Below are positions 6,114 to 10,102 of a stretch of DNA of 10,102 bases, in pieces. Where the stretch lies: the NCBI GenBank assembly GCA_937897665.1, contig CALCPB010000292.1, positions 1-10,102 on the forward strand, written 5' to 3'. The first letter of the stretch is position 1; each line of letters opens with the position of its first letter. The stretch comes from an uncultured Halomicronema sp. (GTDB lineage: Bacteria > Cyanobacteriota > Cyanobacteriia > Phormidesmidales > Phormidesmidaceae). A program made the translations under genes and the position numbers. The notes under the pieces are model-generated. The model ran no database searches. It was not told the DNA's origin and was given only the letters and a program-made list of their open reading frames with translations.

Positions 6114-6605
6114 ATGGCTTCTACCTACTCCTTCGATATTGTCAGTGAATTTGACCGCCAAGAGCTGGTCAATGCCATCGATCAGGCGCGCCGGGAAATC
6201 ACCACTCGCTATGATCTTAAAGACAGTAAAACCTCTCTAGAGCTGAATGAGAGCACGATCACGATTGAAACTGACAGCAATATGACGCTGCAGTCAGTGC
6301 AAACAATTTTGCAAACAAAAGCTGCTAAGCGAAACCTCTCGCTGAAGATTTTTGAATTTGGCAAAGCCGACTCGGCCAGCGGCAGTCGGGTGCGGCAAGA
6401 GGTCACGCTTAAGCAGGGCATTGACAAAGAAATTGCTAAGGACATTTCTAAGTGCGTCCGTGACAATCTCAAAAAAGCCCAAGCTTCGATTCAGGGTGAT
6501 ACGGTGCGAGTCTCCGCCAAATCAAAGGACGACCTGCAGGCCGCGATTCAACTATTGAAATCGACCGAATGGCCCGTAGCTCTACAGTTCACCAATTATC
6601 GTTAG
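6114..6605 (+). CDS. yajQ: YajQ-family nucleotide-binding protein
   Basis: This is a 163-residue soluble protein, full length for the family. It starts [20 protein letters not shown] and continues [20 protein letters not shown], the highly conserved N-terminal signature. The middle has [16 protein letters not shown], then [20 protein letters not shown], and it ends [14 protein letters not shown]. YajQ folds as two tandem ferredoxin/RRM-like units. In Xanthomonas a member binds cyclic di-GMP and acts as a transcription co-factor, and other members bind GTP, ATP or tRNA in vitro. The role in cyanobacteria is open. The ATG is clear because the family starts with M-x-S/x-F-D close to this point. 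It stands alone after a 247-base gap and converges with the next gene. Confidence 0.93.
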   Translation: MASTYSFDIVSEFDRQELVNAIDQARREITTRYDLKDSKTSLELNESTITIETDSNMTLQSVQTILQTKAAKRNLSLKIFEFGKADSASGSRVRQEVTLKQGIDKEIAKDISKCVRDNLKKAQASIQGDTVRVSAKSKDDLQAAIQLLKSTEWPVALQFTNYR

Positions 6606-6634
6606 GCCGCGATCGCGGCAGTGACGCCGCTATT
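6606..6634. terminator. Possible terminator between convergent genes, built on an extended HIP1 palindrome
   Basis: Directly after the yajQ TAG lies GCCGCGATCGCGGC (6606-6619), a perfect 14-bp palindrome containing HIP1. GCGGC (6615-6619) can instead pair with GCCGC (6626-6630) around a 6-base loop and is followed by TATTTTA, giving a short intrinsic-terminator shape on the plus strand. The convergent gene ends at 6673, so the 67-base gap must stop both transcripts. Confidence 0.4.
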
Positions 6635-6672
6635 TTACTGCGCCAATGGGCCGGCACCTGTGCCCCTGAGAC

Positions 6673-8754
6673 TCACCTGCCCGCAATAGTCTCGGGGCGC
6701 TTGCGGTCTCGGGGCGGGCGAATATCATTGGCATTGGCGGGGCTATCGGCGGCTTGACCTTGCCAATCGCGAATGCGCAGTTGGGCCTCGGCATAGGCAT
6801 CGGTACGAGGCGGAATCTGGCTAGCGATGGCAATCGCTTCGTCCACATTACGAGCAGCCGTTGATTCGGCGACGCGCAGCAGATCCCAACTCCACTGATT
6901 GGCAGCCTGTCGGGCGAGCGTCCAGTCGGAGCTTGAGTCTGGAACTGCGAGCGCTAGCTCAATGGCCTGAGCTAAGCCACCGACGGTGCCAGAGTCGGCC
7001 ACGAGCAGCGCCTGCTGATAGGACTGGCGACCGCTTTGTTGATCTTGCCAACCGGCGATCGCGGTTTGCGCCTCGTCATACAGCGCCTGGTTGGGCGGAA
7101 TTTGTGAAGCGACGGCGACGGCTTGACTCAATTGGCCGTTATCCGCCAGCTGTTGTGCCTGGGTCAGCATGGGCTGGTTATCCAACCGCTGAATCTGCCA
7201 GCGCCAATCGGCCATCAAGTCTTGTGCTTCGCCATACAGGGCGCTGCTGTTTGGCACCTGCCCCACCTCCGCGATCGCGCCTTGCAAACTAGCGCGATCG
7301 CCCCCCAGGGCGGCCAGTTTAGCGCGATCAATAAAGGGCTGATCTTCGATCAGGGCGATGCCGCGACGCCATTCGGCAATTTGCGTTTGCGCCTGATCCC
7401 AGCGGGGGTTGTCGGGGGCCACTTCTTCGGCTTCGACGATGGCGGCCCGCAGGCTTTCCACCGTGCCCGAGCGGGCTACTTGTCGGGCCCAGTTGAGTTG
7501 GGCCACGCCCTCAAGTTCCCACTGCCATTCACGTCTCAGGGCCTGCGCTTTAGCGTAGAGGGGGCGATCGCTGCCAAGGCTCTGCAAGCGGACAATCGCG
7601 GCTTCATAGCCCGCCGTGGTGCCGCCCCAGGTCAACTCATAGGCATCAGCCAGCGTTCTAAAGTCGGCGACCTCCTGTTCGAGCCTGGCCTCCGGGGGAA
7701 TCTTGCCCAAAATTCGGAGCGCTTCAGGGCCGTCCTGATTGGCGAGGGCCGCTTCGGCCAGGTCGAGTAAGTCACTGCTCAGGTCTTTGAGCACGGTCTG
7801 AGCTTCCGCGTAGACATAGCTCTCGGGTTCGATGGCCGCCACTTGCTGCAGCGCTTCGAGAATATCGTCCACGGTGCCGCGATCGGCAATGCGCTCGGCG
7901 TTAGCCAGCAGATTGACTTCTTCACGCGTGCGGCTGATGAGGCTCGTCAGCTCGTCATAGCGCTGGTTTGCCCAAAATTCATTATCTACCGACCGCAGTT
8001 GAATGGCGGCGCTAAAGGCATCTCGAAACTGGGAGGCTCGCAGATGTTCCTCAGCCTTGCGAAAAATCGACTCCGCCTGTTCCCAAATGGCGCGCCAGCG
8101 GCGCAGGCGATCGCTGACCTGTTGTGCCGCCGCTGTGTTAGGGGGGATTTTTTCCGCAATGGTGATCGCCGCGTCGAGCTCGCCCTGATTAAAGGTCTGA
8201 TCGGCAATGTGCAGCACTTCATCGGCCCACAGTTCGACCCGGTCGTTGATGTCTGAGCGCAGGGGATGATCGGCGGGCAAAGCTTCGACTAAAGAGATTG
8301 CCGCCAAGAGGCTATCGACCGACCCCTGATCGGCATAAGCATCGGCGCACTGCAGCCGCGTCGCCGCTGAAGCCAGGGGCCAAAAAATGGCGCGGCAGTT
8401 GGGCAAATTGGGAATGCGCAGCAAACTGACGGCCGAGGCACCGGCGACCCCCCCCAGTGCAGTCACCAGTAAAAAGGCCCATACCATCCAGCGGTTGGAG
8501 CGCTGGCGCGATTGCCGAGGCGGCTGAGCCGTAGCAGGAGGCATAGAGGTGGGTAAACCGGCCGTTGAACGCGTGGGATTAGCGTTGGGATTGGGAGGGC
8601 TGGGCTGTCGTCCGGCAGGCGATCGCCGCGATTGGGGTCGGGGCCACTGGTCACGCTTGGGAGGCGGCACCGCTCCGGGCCTCAAAGGGGAACCGCGTCG
8701 CGGCGGAACGGAACCTGAGGGCCGATTGGGAGGAAGGTTGGAGGAGCTGCTCAT
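6673..8754 (-). CDS. Membrane-anchored helical-repeat protein of unknown function
   Basis: This is a 693-residue protein in three parts. Residues 1-88 are disordered and rich in Pro, Arg and Ser (net basic). Residues 89-112 are one membrane helix (WMVWAFLLVTALGGVAGASA). Residues 113-665 are Ala/Gln/Glu-rich paired helices. The repeats have a recurring pattern: 'AI.IA..IPP....Y.EAQ..I..W'. Clear copies end at W220, W410, W462, W517, W569, W621-W623 and W664, for example QIPPNQALYDEAQTAIAGW and QIPPRTDAYAEAQLRIRDW. The basic N-terminus predicts a cytosolic tail with repeats in the periplasm or thylakoid lumen. Two cysteines just past the membrane (C120, C136) could form a disulfide. TPR-like solenoids usually bind proteins. 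Related cyanobacterial proteins are often labelled 'chromosome segregation ATPase', but no nucleotide-binding motif is visible here. It is transcribed alone and carries six HIP1 octamers. Confidence 0.8.
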   Translation of the reverse strand: MSSSSNLPPNRPSGSVPPRRGSPLRPGAVPPPKRDQWPRPQSRRSPAGRQPSPPNPNANPTRSTAGLPTSMPPATAQPPRQSRQRSNRWMVWAFLLVTALGGVAGASAVSLLRIPNLPNCRAIFWPLASAATRLQCADAYADQGSVDSLLAAISLVEALPADHPLRSDINDRVELWADEVLHIADQTFNQGELDAAITIAEKIPPNTAAAQQVSDRLRRWRAIWEQAESIFRKAEEHLRASQFRDAFSAAIQLRSVDNEFWANQRYDELTSLISRTREEVNLLANAERIADRGTVDDILEALQQVAAIEPESYVYAEAQTVLKDLSSDLLDLAEAALANQDGPEALRILGKIPPEARLEQEVADFRTLADAYELTWGGTTAGYEAAIVRLQSLGSDRPLYAKAQALRREWQWELEGVAQLNWARQVARSGTVESLRAAIVEAEEVAPDNPRWDQAQTQIAEWRRGIALIEDQPFIDRAKLAALGGDRASLQGAIAEVGQVPNSSALYGEAQDLMADWRWQIQRLDNQPMLTQAQQLADNGQLSQAVAVASQIPPNQALYDEAQTAIAGWQDQQSGRQSYQQALLVADSGTVGGLAQAIELALAVPDSSSDWTLARQAANQWSWDLLRVAESTAARNVDEAIAIASQIPPRTDAYAEAQLRIRDWQGQAADSPANANDIRPPRDRKRPETIAGR

Positions 8755-8936
8755 AAAATCCCTGGCACCATTCTGTGGATAGATTATTTAGCGTCATCCA
8801 GCTCGATTTGAGCCTAGCTAACTCTACACCTAGCAATATTGAGTCAATGATTTGCGTTTAGACAGTATATCGATCCAATCTGAAAGTAGCGCGTTCTTTC
8901 CAGATCTATCTCGATTGCGGGCCAGTTGTAAACTCT

Positions 8937-9118
8937 GGCAATCAGTTTGTCGCCCGAGGGTCGCGCTGTGTTTCACTCTCTTGGTGGCCGTCAGAGCGGT
9001 TTTTTATGTTGGCGAAATAAAATTTCGTGATGGAGTGCTTACGAGTCGGGTTAGGGTGAAAGGCCTTTTGCCCTGACCCGTGCAGGGATTCCAATCTCGG
9101 GCGACGCCCTGGCTTGCC
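8937..9118. ncRNA. Candidate structured RNA or hairpin-rich repeat element, about 180 nt
   Basis: Distant segments pair to close a long basal helix. GGCAA (8937-8941) pairs with TTGCC (9114-9118). CAG (8943-8945) pairs with CTG (9109-9111). GTCGCCCGAG (8949-8958) pairs with CTCGGGCGAC (9096-9105), with G-T pairs at its ends. Three arms sit inside. Arm A pairs 8960-8968 with 8992-9000, with one mismatch and two G-T pairs. Arm B is CGAAAT-AAA-ATTTCG (9013-9027). Arm C (9047-9080) is an almost continuous 15-bp stem with a 4-base loop and three G-T pairs. The G-T pairs favour an RNA reading, and the plus strand would place it in the dehydrogenase leader. It is not a riboswitch or housekeeping RNA that I recognise. 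A MITE-like repeat is the main alternative, though I see no clear target duplication at its ends. Confidence 0.45.
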
Positions 9119-9128
9119 GTCGTCACGG
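9117..9128 (+). promoter_or_regulatory. Small hairpin overlapping the base of the folded element
   Basis: CCGT (9117-9120) pairs with ACGG (9125-9128) around CGTC. It shares bases 9117-9118 with the basal helix of the 8937-9118 element, so the two cannot form fully at the same time. Confidence 0.25.
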
Positions 9129-9146
9129 TTAGGGACTTTAGGGACT
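9129..9146. repeat. Tandem repeat TTAGGGACT x2
   Basis: The 9-base unit TTAGGGACT occurs twice in direct tandem (9129-9137 and 9138-9146), about 60 bases before the dehydrogenase start. The spacing is close to one helical turn. It could be a direct-repeat binding site or chance slippage. Confidence 0.4.
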
Positions 9147-9193
9147 GCCCCACCGATCGCCCCGCCGCGCTCAGTCGGGCTGTAGCCTAAGAG

Positions 9194-9197
9194 AGGA
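9194..9197 (+). promoter_or_regulatory. Shine-Dalgarno supporting a TTG start
   Basis: AGGA within AGAGGAAA lies 9 bases before the TTG at 9207. The alternative GTG at 9222 has only a weak purine stretch at proper spacing, although its product start (MKVAFIG) is more like the family. Confidence 0.45.
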
Positions 9198-9206
9198 AAC
9201 CTACGA

Positions 9207-10100
9207 TTGCAGAGAAAGTTTGTGAAAGTCGCATTTATTGGGATGGGCACCATGGGGGCGCCGATGGCTCTGAATCTGTTGCAGGCCGGTCATGACGTCA
9301 TCGTTCACAATCGCACCCGCGATCGCGAGATGGCCGTGGCGGCAGCCGGTGCGCAACGGGCCGCCTCCCCCCAAGCCGCCGCGATGGCGGCTGAGGTGGT
9401 GATCACCTGTGTGAGTGACACCCCTGATGTGGAAGCCGTGATGCTCGGGGCTGAGAGCGTCGTCAGGGGCGCTAAACCGGGCACCATCGTCATTGATATG
9501 TCCACGATTAGTCCAACGGCCACTCGGCGTATCGCTGCCGACTTGGCAACTGCGGGTATTGCCATGGTCGATGCGCCGGTTTCAGGTGGGTCTGAAGGGG
9601 CCCAAAAGGGGACGCTCTCGATCATGGTGGGGGGCGAGGCTGAGGTGGTTGAGCAGGTGCGGCCCCTACTCGCGGCGATGGGGCAAACCATTACCCACGT
9701 GGGAGGCATTGGTGCCGGTCAACTGACGAAGGCGATCAATCAGATTATTGTGGCGGGCACCTACTGGGCGATCGCCGAAGGGCTGACTTTGGGCCTGAAA
9801 GCGGATCTGGATATGGATCAGGTGGTGGCAGCGGTCAGCGGTGGGGCTGCCGGTTCCTGGGGCCTCGACCATCGCTCGGGCAATATGCTCAACAACGAGT
9901 ATCCCCTGGGCTTTCGCGTACGGCTGCATCAAAAGGATCTCAACATCGCGTTAGCAACCGCCCGTGAATTGGGCGTCACCCTACCGATGGCGGCCTACGT
10001 GGAACAAATTGAGACGGGGCTAATTGGTCGGGGCTTTGGTGATGAAGACATCTCTGCGATCGCTCGCAGTGTGCGCCAACAGTCAGGCCTGGATGATTAG
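9207..10100 (+). CDS. NAD(P)-dependent beta-hydroxyacid dehydrogenase (3-hydroxyisobutyrate dehydrogenase / glyoxylate-succinic semialdehyde reductase family)
   Basis: This is a 297-residue protein of normal family length. The N-terminal Rossmann domain has IGMGTMG (11-17), the dinucleotide loop. NRT (35-37) ends strand 2; arginine there usually means NADP preference. The substrate motif is DAPVSGG (122-128). The catalytic lysine is K175 in GQLTKAINQ (171-179), with N178 next to it. The C-terminal all-helical domain has GSWGLDH (216-222) and HQKDLNIAL (241-249), whose K243 and D244 fit the family. Such enzymes reduce small aldehydes such as glyoxylate, tartronate semialdehyde or succinic semialdehyde, or oxidise 3-hydroxyisobutyrate; the sequence alone does not fix the substrate. 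In a photosynthetic host glyoxylate or succinic semialdehyde clearance is plausible. The start is TTG at 9207 (with Shine-Dalgarno) or GTG at 9222 (best family fit). It stops with TAG 2 bases before the window end, and its leader contains the 8937-9118 element. Confidence 0.88.
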   Translation: MQRKFVKVAFIGMGTMGAPMALNLLQAGHDVIVHNRTRDREMAVAAAGAQRAASPQAAAMAAEVVITCVSDTPDVEAVMLGAESVVRGAKPGTIVIDMSTISPTATRRIAADLATAGIAMVDAPVSGGSEGAQKGTLSIMVGGEAEVVEQVRPLLAAMGQTITHVGGIGAGQLTKAINQIIVAGTYWAIAEGLTLGLKADLDMDQVVAAVSGGAAGSWGLDHRSGNMLNNEYPLGFRVRLHQKDLNIALATARELGVTLPMAAYVEQIETGLIGRGFGDEDISAIARSVRQQSGLDD

Positions 10101-10102
10101 CG

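Larger units (their letters stand above)
8755..9206. other. Divergent intergenic region holding a large folded element
   Basis: These 452 bases lie between the start of the repeat protein (-) and the dehydrogenase (+). A plus frame at 8852-9076 has no family resemblance, a low-complexity composition and no ribosome-binding site, so I do not call it. The distal half contains a dense set of nested complementary segments (8937-9118) described separately, a short hairpin (9117-9128) and a 9-base tandem repeat (9129-9146). The part nearest the repeat protein (8755-8936) shows nothing definite. Confidence 0.6.
1172..10063. repeat. Dispersed HIP1 octamers (GCGATCGC), 15 copies seen
   Basis: Copies start at 1172, 2644, 4425, 4709, 5723, 6609, 7055, 7271, 7294, 7564, 8107, 8619, 9319, 9768 and 10056. 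That is about one per 670 bases, far above chance for an 8-mer, and is the main sign that the DNA is cyanobacterial. Six lie in the repeat-protein gene (two 15 bases apart) and none in the spike gene fragment. Confidence 0.9.

Noticed and set aside
8852..9076. Open plus-strand frame of 74 codons in the dehydrogenase leader
   Set aside because: No recognisable motif or ribosome-binding site, and it runs through the hairpin arms of the folded element.
8937..9118. 6S RNA, SRP RNA, RNase P RNA or retron ncRNA
   Set aside because: The size is close to 6S RNA, but the multi-arm layout and absence of the expected conserved motifs do not fit; no reverse transcriptase is nearby and no RNase P core motif is seen.
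1..10102. CRISPR arrays, tRNA or rRNA genes, intact insertion sequences, toxin-antitoxin or restriction systems
   Set aside because: I looked on both strands for regular spaced repeats, tRNA-like T-loops, transposase motifs and typical defence domains and found none I could support.

Overview
The window looks like chromosomal DNA of a cyanobacterium. The octamer GCGATCGC (HIP1, a cyanobacterial genomic signature) occurs at least 15 times in 10.1 kb. Several genes belong to families that are essentially cyanobacterial: a MgdA-type glucolipid synthase, an EbsA-like pilus cofactor, and a DRTGG/BioD-like protein followed by a SLOG-fold protein. A filamentous, Leptolyngbya-like lineage is my guess from general resemblance and is not proven.

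Layout. Bases 2-655 (+) are the 3' part of a contractile-injection spike or baseplate gene (gpV/VgrG type) cut by the window edge. Just after it, on the minus strand, lies gene debris (676-1207). It is an internal piece of a Roco/COR-type signalling protein abutting the first codons of a LuxR-type DNA-binding gene. Bases 1338-2741 (-) encode a membrane GT2 glycosyltransferase. A 424-bp non-coding stretch (2742-3165) with two strong hairpins precedes a plus-strand set: ebsA-like (3166-3546), DRTGG/BioD-like (3629-4729), SLOG/DprA-like (4784-5299) and MAPEG (5444-5866). yajQ follows (6114-6605). It converges on a 693-codon membrane-anchored helical-repeat protein (6673-8754, -). A 452-bp gap (8755-9206) holds an unexplained folded element of about 180 nt. 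It lies ahead of a beta-hydroxyacid dehydrogenase gene (9207-10100, +).

How the genes work together. Most are ordinary housekeeping or accessory genes, not one pathway. The likely co-transcribed block is ebsA-like to DRTGG/BioD-like, possibly with the SLOG gene, which seems to have its own extended -10 promoter. EbsA is tied to type IV pili and biofilm control, and YajQ proteins bind cyclic di-GMP in some bacteria, so both touch surface behaviour, but nothing in the DNA links them. The glycosyltransferase probably makes the glucolipid precursor of thylakoid galactolipids.

The parts that known gene families do not explain are: (i) the 8937-9118 folded element upstream of the dehydrogenase; (ii) the 2860-2934 long hairpin between the lipid and pilus genes; (iii) the LuxR/Roco junction beside the injection-system spike; and (iv) the large lumenal or periplasmic repeat protein. 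I did not find a CRISPR array, a tRNA or rRNA gene, an intact transposase or a complete defence system.
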